In this document: positions 1 through 11,542 of the stretch, one piece after another | How the letters are laid out: the number at the start of each line of letters is the position of its first letter | Numbering within the stretch: position 1 is the stretch's first letter | Assembly: GCA_025024175.1 (NCBI GenBank) | Contig: QCXZ01000041.1 | Location: forward strand, 18,719,786 to 18,783,785 | DNA: 64,000 bases | Source: Rhyzopertha dominica | Lineage: Eukaryota; Arthropoda; Insecta; Coleoptera; Bostrichidae | Direction: 5' to 3' | Made by a program: the position numbers and the translations under genes | Notes under the pieces: model-generated | Told to the model about the DNA's origin: nothing | What the model saw: only the letters and a program-made list of their open reading frames with translations | The model's database searches: none

Positions 1-145
1 GGTTGCAAAATTAATGCAAGGTCTGCACATGAACAACAGGCCAAAGTATTATTATACAATGAATATTGTTTAATTCATATAGTCAATTCAGTTTCTATAA
101 AGCCACTCCTTAGTGTAAGTTTTTAAAAATTTTTGTGTGAATCAG

Positions 146-939
146 GTTGTTATGAATCTAGTTACTGTGGCTGCAAATGTCACTTTGACAAATGTACAAG
201 AAACAAGGTAATTTGTGAAAAGGTGACGGTAGACAGAGCCCACTTGCATCAGAGCGAGGATGAGGAGATCGTGACTAATAATATATCAAAATAGTAAATT
301 TGAAATTTTAGAAAGTATACCAACCATGTAACTAATAACCCTAGATTGCAAAGGCTTACCGATGTTGAGTTTTAAAGAAATGGAATCGACTATATGTATT
401 AGACAGTACTTATCCATAAGGTCATTATTGTACATTTTTATCACAAATAATGCTGTAATTAGTTTCATTAATTTTGGAACCAACTGTACATTATACTTAT
501 TGAATGTGCTGAAAAAAATTTTTTTAGATACTTGTACTGACTAGACTTGAGAGATGGTCAGATCTGACCTATAAACTGATTACACTAGACCTGACCGGCG
601 TTGTTCATGGTAGAATCTCACACATACCAAAGATTGAGTACGTTCGAAACCGTACTCATTCTCTATCTTGTATTATATTTTTAAATAAATTAATACATGT
701 CCAAATTGTAAATACTAATTTATGTACACTTTGTTAACAACCTTGGTCTGTTGGATGATAAAATTTATTATTATTATATGTGCAAAATTAATGCATAGTT
801 GTTTTGCAGGAGGACAATTCCAGAAGAAGAACAAATTGAAATTTTCACCGACATACAACCTGATTTGGTTAAATTGGAAGCTGTGAGGAAGAAGTTAAAG
901 AGGAAACGTACCTTTGTGAAGCCAACAAAATTAGCATAA
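146..939 (+). CDS. 3' end of a gene with a Cys-rich tail, possibly chromokinesin KIF4/Klp3A (partial)
   Basis: Two coding pieces on the plus strand look like the 3' end of a gene that starts before the window. The first opens after an AG at 145 and reads CYESSYCGCKCHFDKCTRNK, a dense cysteine cluster of the C-x-C-x5-C-x-(N/R) kind found at the C-terminus of KIF4-type chromokinesins. It continues acidic (HQSEDEE) and stays open to a TAG near 291. The second opens after gcag at 809 and encodes an acidic then very basic tail (EEEQIEIF, then KKLKRKRTFVKPTKLA), stopping at 937-939, with an AATAAA at 947. The phases of the two pieces do not match through any obvious donor, so there may be an exon between them or they may be unrelated. 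The last exon is convergent with mRpL17, whose stop lies about 80 bp away. The chromokinesin label is inference from the Cys pattern alone. Confidence 0.33.
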
Positions 940-1016
940 TTTAGTAAATAAAACACATTTTCTATACATATAAGTGTAATTGTATAACAAATAAAACAAG
1001 TTCTACTTTATTACTT

Positions 1017-1773
1017 TTAACTTTTGTTCGTTTCAGAATTAATTTTGTCGCTATCGGTTTTGACATTGTTTCCTTCACTTGCGATTTCATGTGACTGACA
1101 AGATTCTTTTTCACCTTTTTCTGGTTGAAGGGATTGCTTTTCCACTACCTGTGAACCTGAAGGTGATCTTTCAGCTTCTTCAATTTTTGCTGCTATTTGT
1201 GCATATTTTTCAGCTNGATATGCNTTCTTAGCCTCATCTAGCAGAACATTATGTATTAAGTTTCTGTTATGATTGGCATCGGGTACAAGTGGTGGAAATG
1301 GATTGCCTCTGAGCTCTAGAACAGCTCTTTGGTATGTGTCACCTGGATAAGGTTTGGGAGCCTTGAGCATCCTAGTATAAGAGACATTGCAATGTTGGAA
1401 CCTTGGCACTAATACTTTGAATAACTTGTGGACAAGCTGTTTTTCTGTTAGCCAGAAATCTGCCATTTCCATTGTAGTTTTGTGACAATCCCCGTAACGA
1501 ATTGCATCTGATATTAACTGAAAAATGAGACAAGATTAAATTTGGGGGTGCACACAACTCACCTCACCAACTTACCCTTTCTGTGTACATTCTAGCTTCC
1601 TCTGCTCTGGGAAAATTTAATTCTATACGTTCATGTTTAATAAGGCCGGTGACGGTCTTTCTCAGAGCATCTAACCTTCCTTCTGGTCCTCGAGGGTTAC
1701 GCAAACGTCGTAGCCTAGGATTAACTTTAACTTTTAGTTGTGACACTAATTTTGATACATCCGCCTGATTCAT
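1017..1773 (-). CDS. mRpL17: mitochondrial large-subunit ribosomal protein bL17m (mRpL17), two exons
   Basis: Nuclear gene for a protein of the mitochondrial ribosome large subunit, related to bacterial L17. Exon 1 runs 1773-1576 (66 codons from ATG, containing NPRLRRLRNPRGPEGRLDAL and TVTGLIKHERIELNFPRAEE). It ends at a GTAAG donor at 1575. Exon 2 runs 1517-1017 after a tttttcag acceptor and begins LISDAIRYGD. It contains the family block ADFWLTEKQLVHKLFKVLVPRF and later RAVLELRGNPFPPL. The total is about 232 residues. This is longer than bacterial L17 because of a charged Glu/Lys/Ser-rich C-terminal extension after about residue 155. Two N bases (near 1216 and 1225) leave two residues undetermined. 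Splice phase is 0 and no frame break is seen. An AATAAA lies just past the stop on the minus strand (1012-1007). Confidence 0.92.
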
Positions 1774-2055
1774 TTTGCCCGGTTGTATTAAATTAGTGGA
1801 TTAAAATTACACCAATGTAGATCACGAATTAGTTTAAACCGAGGTTGTGAGGTTTTGACGCTTGAGGTTATGTTGCTGTTCGTTTGACGTTTGACTGTAT
1901 GATATGAAGTATGGCAGTCGTTGCACAACAGTATAAATCACCAATGTTGTCAAATGTACATGGTTAACCAGACCCTCTTCTTAACACGTGGTTAAGGCTG
2001 GGATCCTAGAGAAAGAAGTTTCACGACATCTTCCATTTCACTCATGTGAGCTGTA

Positions 2056-3045
2056 CAGTGGCCTTCATAAGTAATGTCGTACGGGACGGTGGCGAAAATA
2101 ACGATGCGCCCATTTCGCTGCAACCCGATATTCAGTTGCGGACGACGTAGATGTCGCAAAAGAAGAGATACATACTGCTCCTTTCTTTAATCCTCAAGTG
2201 GTATACTCAAACAAGTTTAAGATTGTATTGGAGAGGAAGCACGACTGTCTACTTGAATGTAAAGAGTAGACTAAACGGGCTTAGCAGTTATTAAAGCACA
2301 AGTTAACTCTTTATATTCTGGTGAAGGAAGCACATTTAGTATACCCTTTACATGCAATATTAAGTACTAAAGGAAAAAATTTTTGATGTGGCCAAGAAAC
2401 AACAGTTTTTAATAAAAATCATATTTTCTGTTCTACCATTCCACCTCCTAAAAGTTTTTAAAATCAGCAGGTTATGTTCATGTGATATCTGTCTTCTTTA
2501 TAAAATAATACATTAATAAAATTGTAGTAAATTCATTTAGTACATAATAGTACATGTTGCAACCATATATGTAGATGATTTCTCGCATTAAAAAAATATT
2601 TAGCTTACAGTGTTCATTGCTTTGATAATTTCTATTTTTTCAACAAAAACCCATTTAATTTAACTTATTCTAGGGTCTAACTACTAATAAATTAACTGCA
2701 ATATTTTTATAAGAACTATATAACTTACGTATTATGTAATTTTACGGCAAATATTAGATATATAGACAAACTGCAATAACACTTCATCAAATTCATTTTC
2801 AACGTAAATTGGTTTTTGTTTATAAATACAAGTATACCTCACAAAAAACATTGTCGACCAACTTAGACACTACTACTCTAGGTAAAAAATGAAAATAATA
2901 TAATTTACGCGTAACTTTTAAGCATAATGTTTCCATAGATTTGGGACGTATTATTCAGCATTCGCGTATCGTCCACAAAAAATGCTCATCATTATTTCAT
3001 TGCCTCTCTAAATAATGATAAGAGTAACTTATTTATTTTTATGAC
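2056..3045 (+). repeat. left terminal inverted repeat of the 4.8 kb element
   Basis: This arm matches the reverse complement of 5920-6876. Strong blocks lie at 2056-2330 (outermost), 2550-2580, 2690-2760, 2790-2835, 2841-2880 and 2940-2965. The inner limit is approximate because identity fades with small indels. Confidence 0.65.
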
Positions 3046-4079
3046 TATATAATGTAATTTTTACTTAAGAAATAATATTGTATAAGTGTAGATATTTTTT
3101 TCTTACATTAAAGAAAAAACGTTTATAACTGAAGATAGAGAGGAAAATTTACAATTTTGGAGTAACGTGGTTTACTGTTAGCTCGACGAATGCAGATAAA
3201 TATTAATATTTATTAAAAATGCAATTGAATTTACAGTTAAACATAACATAAACGCCCACCACTATATCTCTCGTTCAAAACAATTGTTTGAATCTAAATC
3301 TACGTTAATATAATCCTACAAAATGCCTAGGAAAAAATCCCGATTTTTGGCAGTAAGACGGAAAAAAGAATTCTTGTCCCCGCTATTTTGTAGTGTATAT
3401 CTTACCTTACCAATATTTTAAAACAAGAAGAAAAAATATTGACTAATAAGAAACTTATAATGACACAATGATTTCTGCTTTTTGGATACAAAGCAAAACA
3501 ATCTAAGATTTACAACCCTGTTCGGTATTATTTATGGCTAGCAAATTAGCAATCCCAAGTAAACAACCGAAAGTGCAAATGCAAATGTAGGTGTTGGCCT
3601 TTTTCTTTGGTTCAGTCTTGGTATTTTTACTTTCACGGTACAGAAATTACTTGATTGTTGTTTGATATGGAATGAATGCAGATACCTACGTTTATATTCC
3701 AGGTGGCTGGTTAGTTACTTCTTGACCTTTGCGTCAAGTGGTGTTTGGAATCTTTATATCTCGATTCGTGGTTTATTGTTTATAAATTCAATTTTTTAGC
3801 TATTCTAAGAAGTTAAATATAAAATATAGTGCTTATTACAGGTATTAATTGTTATTTGTTAAGTGTTGAAATATTGGCAGTCTAATAGTAATACTAATGC
3901 GGAGATAAGATAATTAAGGAGCAGAAAAAGGAATAAGAATTGTAATAGAATTTAAGAAATTACTGGACTCAAAAAATGAAATACTAAAAAATTAAACCTT
4001 AAAAATATAAACATTTAAAATGAATTCTGTAGGACGAAACAAGTATAAATAATAATTGGGGTAACAAAAATGTCGCATC

Positions 4080-4500
4080 AAAAATGAATCCCGGTAGAGC
4101 AGATTTTATGCAGGACAGCTCATCTAGCCATAATTTGATGGTAAATATCTACATATATTTTAGAAATGTTTAGTAATAGACAATGTTTTTGCGATTATTG
4201 AAGTAGATCTGATGGGTGGAAACAGGATTGTTGACTTTCAATATATATTAGCTCAATTAGAAGAAATTTGTGCCTACGGCAAAAACCTGTCTATATGTTT
4301 ATAGCAAACACCGCAATAAGTTTTTTGATTGACGCCGCCATCAATATTGTTGAAGAATTTAATTTTATTGTTGCAAAATTTATTGGTGGTAAACAAATTA
4401 ATTATGCTTTGAAAAATTCGTATGAAGCAAGATGTGCTGCAGCTGTGATATCTCACAGTACCAAAATACTTCATAGTAATTCGCAATAATATGGTAGTNA
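4080..4500 (+). pseudogene. possible transposase relic inside the 4.8 kb element
   Basis: Broken plus-strand frames begin with an ATG-led piece (MNPGRADFMQDSSSSHNL, from 4084), followed by MGGNRIVDFQYILAQLEEIC near 4211. A 73-codon frame to 4489 contains GGKQINYALKNSYEARCAAA. The GGxRIVD...IL start and the later NxxLKN stretch remind me of Mutator-like transposase proteins common in arthropod genomes, but the match is by eye and the frames are disrupted. It could also be chance open frame. Nothing else between the two arms is recognisable. Confidence 0.2.
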
Positions 4501-5919
4501 TGGAAAAGTAGAGGTAAGACGACTATATTTATTAAAAAAGACAAAACCGGACAAGAAGAAATCAGTGACAAATGTATTTGCGAAGTAATTTACAAAAGAG
4601 TGATGGAAATTATTATGGTGAAAATTGTCATCGCCCGAGCATGAATGAGGGAATATATAAAGAAGTTAATGATTTTATGGACAAATTGGTGAAAACAGAT
4701 GAAGAAAACACCAGAGATCAAAATGTAACGGGGGAAAACTCCAGAAGCAAAAACTACATATACCTACTGCAAACATAATAAATATCAATTATTGCGATAC
4801 CAAATCTATGAATATTGCATCCCTACAAGATGGAAAAAGATATGAAGATGTGGCCAGAGAATAAGTGGAGAGAGTTGCAAAGATTAACCGATGTGGGCTG
4901 TTCATTGACAAAAACATTTTATTTATGAGCTTCTCCGGATGAAGTGATAGATGACGATGTCGAAATAAATTTTATATTTACAGCATATAAATTAAATATT
5001 AGCCCATCAGAAGCAAATATTAAAAAAAAAATTTGGGCCATAAGTAGGAGATTGTTTCAATAAACAAAAATCACGATTGGTATTACCTAATTCAGGGTCA
5101 GCTAGACTTCCAAATAAAAAAAAACATGCGCTCTGAGAGCGTAGAGTACATAAAAAGGAACTACGATTTTTGGTTACAAAAAGGATGTTGGATATTTTAA
5201 GAAAATATTTACTTTCTGAAATTATTGACCCCAGGTTATGTCGCAATATNGCCCTTAGGGGCNTAATATGAAAATATTAAATATTTTAACATTGATATTG
5301 AGTTTGACGGGACTTTGCATAGACAGTTTTGTGGCCATTTGTCAACAGGGGCGGGGGAATATCGGCAAAGACTTGACTTCGGCTAAATCAAATTAATGTT
5401 TTCTCATATCGGGCACAGACGCATCCGAATGATTTGAAATCTCTGTGCCGTCAAGTCCCTGTTGGTGATTTTGATACGAAAAAACATTAGCTAATATTAA
5501 TCGTGTTAGATTGGTGACAGCAATTTTCCGTTCTATATTGTCCGTGTATATAATGTAATGTGATTCTGCAAAAGTACCTCTACAATTTTTTAAATGCAAA
5601 AATGTTGCCAAACACTTATTTTGTTGTGTGTAGATCGTGGCATAGTCCTGGTTTCATTTCTTCCTAAATTATTTGTAATCGTCGCCGGAGATACCGATAC
5701 CATTTACCTGAAATGCCTGGCCGCGTAGGATGCTGTTAGGGATTTCATGGTGGGATTTTTACACTGGTGGTGGAGTGCGCCTGTCGTCATAAACCCATAA
5801 ATCGACCCTCATTTGCATGCGGTTACTTTGTTTGAAGTTTTACTCACTTCAGGTTCGGGAGAAACTGGCAGGCGAACAAAATTCTGTACATTTCAACACT
5901 GTTCATAATGAACGCTCTT

Positions 5920-6876
5920 AATAAGAAAACAAGAAATAAGTTGCTTGTCATTATAATATAGAGATGTAATAAGATAAGGATTGAGTGAGACGCAAAAGCT
6001 GAATAATCAGTCTAAAGATTGATGGAAAGCTGAATATACATTAGTTATTTTTCACATCGTTCATTAATAATAGTATTAGTAGCAAGGTTGATAAACAATG
6101 TTTTTTGTTATAGTTATAAATAAAGACTAATTTGCGTTAAAAATTAATTTGATAATTTTTCTATCAATTATTATGTATATCTGATATTGACTGTAAAATT
6201 AACAAATACCTAAACTATATAGCTTTTATTAAAAATATTGTAGTTATTTCGTTAGTAGTTAAAAGCTAAAATATATTTAAATTAAATAAGTTTTTGTTTA
6301 AAAAACTAGAACTTAGCAAAGCAATAAACATTAAAAATTAAATAATTTTAATAAAAGAAATCATATATGTGGTTGCAACAAGCACTGCTTTTTTACAAAG
6401 AGGACAGATATCATAAAAGATGTTCTTACAAATGGAAAATTTTTTTATTAAAATTTTGTTTCTCCTTTCTTTCTGATTACATTAAAAATTGTATGCATGT
6501 AAGGATAAACTAAGCGGGCTTAGCAATCAATAAAGCATAAGTTGTTAAACACACTAGTCTTAAGCTTTCGGAATTTATTTCTATTCCTTCATCAGGATTT
6601 AAAGAGTTAACTTGTGCTTTAATAACTGCTAAACCCGCTTAGTCTACTCTTTACATTCAAGTAGACAGTCGCGTTTTCTCTCCAATACAGTTTTAATATT
6701 GCATTAAATACTGAAACTTGTTTGAGTGTACCACTTGAGGATTAAAGAAAGGAGCAGTATGTATCTCTTCTTTTGCGACATCTACGTCGTCCGCAACTGA
6801 ATATCGGGTTGCAGCGAAATGGGCGCATCGTTATTTTCGCCACCGTCCCGTACGACATTACTTATGAAGGCCACTG
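5920..6876 (-). repeat. right terminal inverted repeat of the 4.8 kb element
   Basis: Reverse complement of the left arm. It includes an inner palindrome at about 6490-6660 (blocks around gactaagcgggcttagcag) surrounding a hammerhead-like sequence that I judged non-canonical and list under rejected items. Confidence 0.65.
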
Positions 6877-7166
6877 TACGATGGCGGTACCTAACAGATT
6901 ATAGATGCATATACAAGCGTAGTAAAATGTCTATGTTAAAATCGAATAGTCCGGATTACAGATTCCTGTAACCATGGATGCATAATAATAGCGTGGTCTG
7001 ATTATTATCATAGATAAATTAAGATAATTAATTTATCTATGCTTAAAGTCAACTTGATTTAAACCAATTTGATTTAAACGTAAACCCATTGATATAAAGA
7101 AATAACTGGAACGCTGACTGAATTTCGCGCCGTGGGATCCATTTTCTGGTTTAGTTGTGATAATTT

Positions 7167-9090
7167 AAATTCTTCGTGAAACAAAAATATGTCTACTGAA
7201 CTGAACGATTTATTGTATAAAGTTTTTGTACAGGGTGAGCAAATAAGTGAGATGGCCGTTTATATCTTATAAACCAGTAGCCTTAGAGCTTTGAGGTAAA
7301 AATTTCTTAACTAAAGTGGCCAAGAGAAAGTGCTGAAAAATATTTTAGAGTTTATAAAGTGACCGCTAGAGGGCGCATCCAAGTTACAAAATTAATGTTT
7401 GTGTCATTTTTTGCCTAATAAATATCTGCGGTATTAAACATTTCAAGATTGTTTGTACTAAAATTTACCATTTTTGTTTAGAACATTTTGTTGTTAAATG
7501 TCACATAAAGGAATGGGGGGCGGGTGAATATTAATATAGAAAATCACTAATATTTCAGGTTTGGCTTGACCGATTTCAACGGACGAGGTGTCATTTTCAA
7601 GAGCTTATTTGCTTTTATAAAAAGCAATTTTAAGTGTCAGAACAAAGTTTGTGTGTTGACCACAAGAGAGCGTTTTCTGAAGTTACTACCTAAATATCAA
7701 TTTTTCTCGAAATCTTTAAATACAAAGTTATAAGGCTATTTACTTTATTAAATGAACAATTGAATATGGACTAAAATGATGAAAACGGCACCATTTAAAC
7801 TATCGATACTTAGGAAGTAATTTCAGAAAACGCCCTCTTGCGGTCAACACACAAACTATGTTCTGACACTTAAAATTGCTTTTTATAAAGGCACATAAGC
7901 TCTTGAAAATGAGACCTCGTTCGTTGGTTGAAATCGGTCAAGCCAAACCCAAAATATTAGCGGTTTTCTATATTAATATTCACCGGCCCCACTCCTTTAT
8001 TTGACATTTAAGAATAAAATGTTTTAAACAAAAATGGCAGATTTTAGTCCAAACAATCTTAATTGGTGGAAAATATTTTAGAGTTGGTAAAGTGACCACT
8101 AGGAGGCGCTGTGGAACCTCCAAATTACAAAGTTAACGTTTATATCATTTTTAGCCTAATAAATCTCTGCGGTATTAAACATTTTAAGATTGTTTGGACT
8201 GAAATCTACCATCTTTGTTTAGAACATTTTTTTTGTTAAATGTAAAATAAAGGAGTGGGGGGCGGGTTAATATTAATATAGAAAATCGCTAATATTTCAG
8301 GTTTGGCTTGACCGATTCCAACCAACGAGGTATCATTTCCAAGAGCTTATGTGCCTTTATAAAAAGCAATTTCAAGTGTCAGAACATAATTTGTGTGTTG
8401 ACTGCAATAGGGNGNTTTATGAATTTACTACCAAAAATCGATTTTTCTCGAAATTTTTAAATGGTGCGGTTTTCACTATTTTTAGTCTATATTCAATTGT
8501 TCTTTTGAGGAAGTAAATAGCCTTATATCTTTGCATTTAAAAATTTAGAGAAAAATTGATATTTAGGTAGTAACTTCAAAAAATGACCTCTTGCGGTCAA
8601 CACACAAACAATATTCTAACACTTTAAATTGCTTTTTATAAGGGCTTCGAAGCTCTTGAAAACGACACCTCGTTGGTTGAAATCGGTCAAGCTAAACCTG
8701 AAATATTAGCGATTTTCTATATTAAGATTCATCCGCCCCCACTCTTTTATTTGACATTTAACAAAAAAATGATCTAAATAAAAATGGTAGATTTTAGCCC
8801 AAACAATCTTAAAATGTCTAATACTGCAGACATTTATTAGGTTAAAAATGACACAAACATTAATTTTGTAATTTAGAGGTACCACAGCGCCCTCTAGCGG
8901 TCACTTTACAAACTCGAAAATATTGTCGAGCAATTTCCCTTGGCTACTTTACTTAAGAAATTTTTTACCTCAAAGCTGTAGGGCTACTGGTTTATGAGAT
9001 ATAACCGGCCACCTCTCTTATTTGCTTACCCTGTACAATAAGTCATCAGTTCAGCAGACAAGTTTTTGTTTCACGAAGAATTTCAGCTAA
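7167..9090. repeat. 2 kb nested palindromic (foldback) repeat
   Basis: The outer inverted pair includes aattcttcgtgaaacaaaaa near 7168 and its inverse near 9088, then an ACAGGGTGAGCAAATAAG end near 7230 and its inverse near 9036. Inside, an arm of about 400 bp recurs four times in alternating orientation. Its markers are the gtgaccgctagagggcgc block, the ggtttggcttgaccgatttc block and the gcggtcaacacacaaac block. The two palindrome centres lie near 7745 and 8475. No coding potential is seen. Two N bases fall at about 8413-8415. It probably arose by duplication of a non-autonomous foldback transposon. Confidence 0.6.
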
Positions 9091-9340
9091 TAAATAATTT
9101 TACCATTCTGCCGTGTTTCCATGGCGGCTACTCTAATTTGAATGCAAGAGAGTATTTATTGTATATCCCCTTTCGAGTATCCGTCACATTTTAACTTGCC
9201 GGCTTCACACTTTAATTTAACAATTGATGTTTAGAAAACGTTTCAGTTCTCCCCTTTTACTTCATTGTGAAAATCTGTGTGTCAGTATTGGCGTAGTACT
9301 GAGTGCCATCTATGGCTTATATGCTATTTGGTGTATCGCT

Positions 9341-10367
9341 TAGAGGTGTTACGTTGAAGCTGGACCTGTTACAGTGGAATAGGTACGAGCTGGCAGTTTC
9401 GCGTACCTGTTACGGACGAGCTGATGTTGTACCTATTACGAGTTCACAGTTTCGCATCGAGCGTTTTCGATTGGAATAAGTGCGTAACTGGAACTATTAC
9501 TGTTGCGTTGGAACTGGACCTTTTACACTGGAACAGGTACCACCTGCCAGTTTCGTTTAGCTATTCTCTTCGACCCAGTATACTTGTTGTTACTGAACAT
9601 ATACCTACTGGTTAGACAATCAACAGTTAAATCGTTTCGGGATTTGAGCTTCAGAAGATTAGAAATGCACGCATAAAACAAAGTAGTTATTCTATTTGCC
9701 AGTAACATTACGATTACTTGTTTAACAGTATTTTGCTAATTTGTAGCAAGTACAAAGAGTGGCTTTTGCTATATCAACGTTTATTTTTGATAAATACTCC
9801 AATTACAATTTTTAGCTATTCATATTTTATTAATATTTATAAAGGTAATAATAATAGTTGCTCATCATATGAGTAATGTACAGAAATGTGAATCAAAACA
9901 AATTAAATCGCTTTTGACACAAGTATAGTACAATAACAACCTCCCTATTTTGAAATAACAATGATACATTAAATGCATCTTTGCTTTGAATAACATTGTC
10001 TTGGCTACTAATCAATATTTGCTACAAATAGGAAAAACTTTAATTGAAAATGACTTTTTATATATTGTTGATTACCTATTTAAAATGCTGGTCCATAACA
10101 AAATTATGAACAGAATGCAGATTGTAAAAGTTGGCTTGTCGACACTCGATACCGTTTACCGTAGAGGTGTTGCGTCGGAACAGGACCTATTACACTGGAA
10201 TAGATAGGAACTGCCAGTTCCGCACACCTGTTCCCGCGGCGACGCAGTATCGTCATGAACAAGACTGGAACAGCTTGGAACCGGAACAGGTATTTGGAAT
10301 AGGTACGTAACTGGAACTGGAACAGGTCGTACTAGGTACATACAAAAGCTATTCCGTAACACCTCTA
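9341..10367. mobile_element. non-autonomous hAT transposon, 1027 bp
   Basis: The left end starts TAGAGGTGTTACG at 9341 and the right end closes CGTAACACCTCTA at 10367. The 8 bp before the left end (9333-9340, GTATCGCT) are repeated exactly after the right end (10368-10375), a hAT-style 8-bp target duplication. Subterminal regions are rich in variants of ctggaacaggtac in both orientations. A second internal copy of the terminal motif (TAGAGGTGTTGCG at 10162) gives the right end a 206-bp MITE-like sub-structure. No transposase is seen. Confidence 0.78.
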
Positions 10368-10375
10368 GTATCGCT

Positions 10376-11116
10376 CGTTGCAGCAATAACGTTTACGGAT
10401 ATCTGAAGCATCACAACAGTGTTCGGTACCTGACTACAAAGGCCTGTGTCCAATATAAATCAACACCAGTAACTTCGCAGGAATAGGGTCGTCCCGCACA
10501 TTAAAATTTGATAGTTTTAACCTATGCCTTTTGTTGCTTACATCATGAATACTAGTGCCACGAATCTATTTTGCTTTCAGATTAATTCAACTCGTAACAA
10601 ATGGCGGTAGAAAAATTACCGTTTCAAACATTTTCTTAAATCCGCCAACAACTACGCAAAGGGTTCCTAATGAAATTAGGTTCCGTCATGCGCACTGCTA
10701 CAGCTCCCTAGGTAACTAGGTGCTCACTGTTGTCAGTTTTATAAATAGCCAGAGAAATACAAATCATGCAATGGGAGTGAGAGAGAGGGGCGAAGGTATA
10801 AGTATAACCGTCAACGTCAATATTATAATGTAAACAAAGGAATAACCTGTAACTGTTCATCAGCAGTGGTATTCTTACAACACGGAACAAAACACTTCTT
10901 AACGTAAGCCATTCTGATATTAAAAAACAACAGATTACCAAAATACTTCGACAACATCTTGCTCCACCACTTAATCTGACGAATACGAAACTCGAAAGTT
11001 TGACCAAACTATGTAAACAAAAACGCATGGCTAGAGTTGTTAGGGTTATTCGTTACACATGTGACACATGCAGCACGTGCGAACGTGCGATGTGTCAGCG
11101 GTACTTTACCGTTTTC
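10376..11116. other. no recognisable feature
   Basis: Spacer between the hAT element and the P-like element. A 106-codon minus-strand frame at 10708-11028 has no recognisable composition or motif and is not supported as a gene. Confidence 0.5.
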
Positions 11117-11124
11117 TTCCTAAC

Positions 11125-11240
11125 CAAGATACCTCTATACGTGGTATACCAACTGGCGGCCATTTTCTTACCCAAATCAAGGGCAAGTTAAGCTACATAA
11201 AGGTAACACTAGATGGCCATACGTTAGTTGCGGACTGTCA
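11125..11240 (+). repeat. left inverted terminal repeat of the P-like element
   Basis: Matches the reverse complement of 15060-15185 in two blocks separated by diverged sequence. The first covers the outer 16 bp and the second the ggcaagttaagct through gcggactgtca region. Confidence 0.7.
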
Positions 11241-11297
11241 AGTGTAATGTCAGGCAGTTGACATCCGTAATTTCAAATCCCTTGCAATCTGTACAAA

Positions 11298-11542
11298 ATG
11301 AAAAAGTGTGGCATTTACGGGCATGTAAAACTATTAAATATTGATAGTTTATTATTTCAAGTGTTGATACAAAAGTTATACTTAATTATAATTAGCAAAG
11401 TTGTATGTTTACTTATACGCGGCATTTAAAAATTTTATTTTAGGATGCTTACAGGTTGAAGACATGGTCAAAATGTGTTGATGTAGATTTACATGAAATA
11501 GACTTGTTGTGTATGGCACATTTTAAGCAAAAATTTGTATAA
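11298..11542 (+). pseudogene. THAP-domain start of a P-type transposase (relic)
   Basis: The frame begins ATG at 11298 with MKKCGIYGH, resembling the M-x-x-C-x-x-x-(G)-C/H opening of THAP DNA-binding domains. A GT follows at about 11325. After a ttttattttag acceptor at 11443 the sequence continues AYRLKTWSKCVDVDLHEIDL then LCMAHF, giving the closing C-x2-H-F of the C2CH zinc module, and stops at 11540-11542. THAP domains form the N-terminus of P-element transposases. The expected second Cys is His (or lost at the junction), and the frame ends early, so this is probably a remnant. Confidence 0.4.

Larger units (their letters stand above)
2056..6876. mobile_element. 4.8 kb DNA transposon with about 1 kb terminal inverted repeats (foldback type)
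   Basis: The outer ends read CAGTGGCCTTCATAAGTAATG at 2056 and its inverse ending CATTACTTATGAAGGCCACTG at 6876. Each end is flanked by TA (2054-2055 and 6877-6878), as expected for a Tc1/mariner-like target duplication. GTAC would also fit. The inverted similarity continues inwards for about 1 kb, with decreasing identity, to near 3045 on the left and 5920 on the right. The right arm contains a small nested palindrome (about 6490-6660) that the left arm has only in part. The 2.9 kb between the arms holds only short broken frames. Long arms with little coding space suggest a non-autonomous foldback element. Superfamily is inferred from termini and is not certain. Confidence 0.7.

Noticed and set aside
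6566..6595. Another hammerhead-like sequence (minus strand CTGATGA ... ATTCC GAAA) inside the right arm of the 4.8 kb element.
   Set aside because: Stem II only forms with an extra unpaired A directly after CTGATGA. There is no proper stem III or NUH cleavage site joined to a matching stem I. It may be a decayed relative but is not a convincing ribozyme.
2056..6876. Maverick/Polinton element, because of long inverted repeats.
   Set aside because: Far too short, no 6-bp target duplication and no polymerase, integrase or capsid frames.
7167..9090. CRISPR-like array, because of regularly recurring blocks.
   Set aside because: Repeats are long, diverged and in alternating orientation in a eukaryotic genome. 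They are foldback transposon arms.
10708..11028. 106-codon minus-strand frame.
   Set aside because: No motif, no splice or promoter context. It runs between two transposons.
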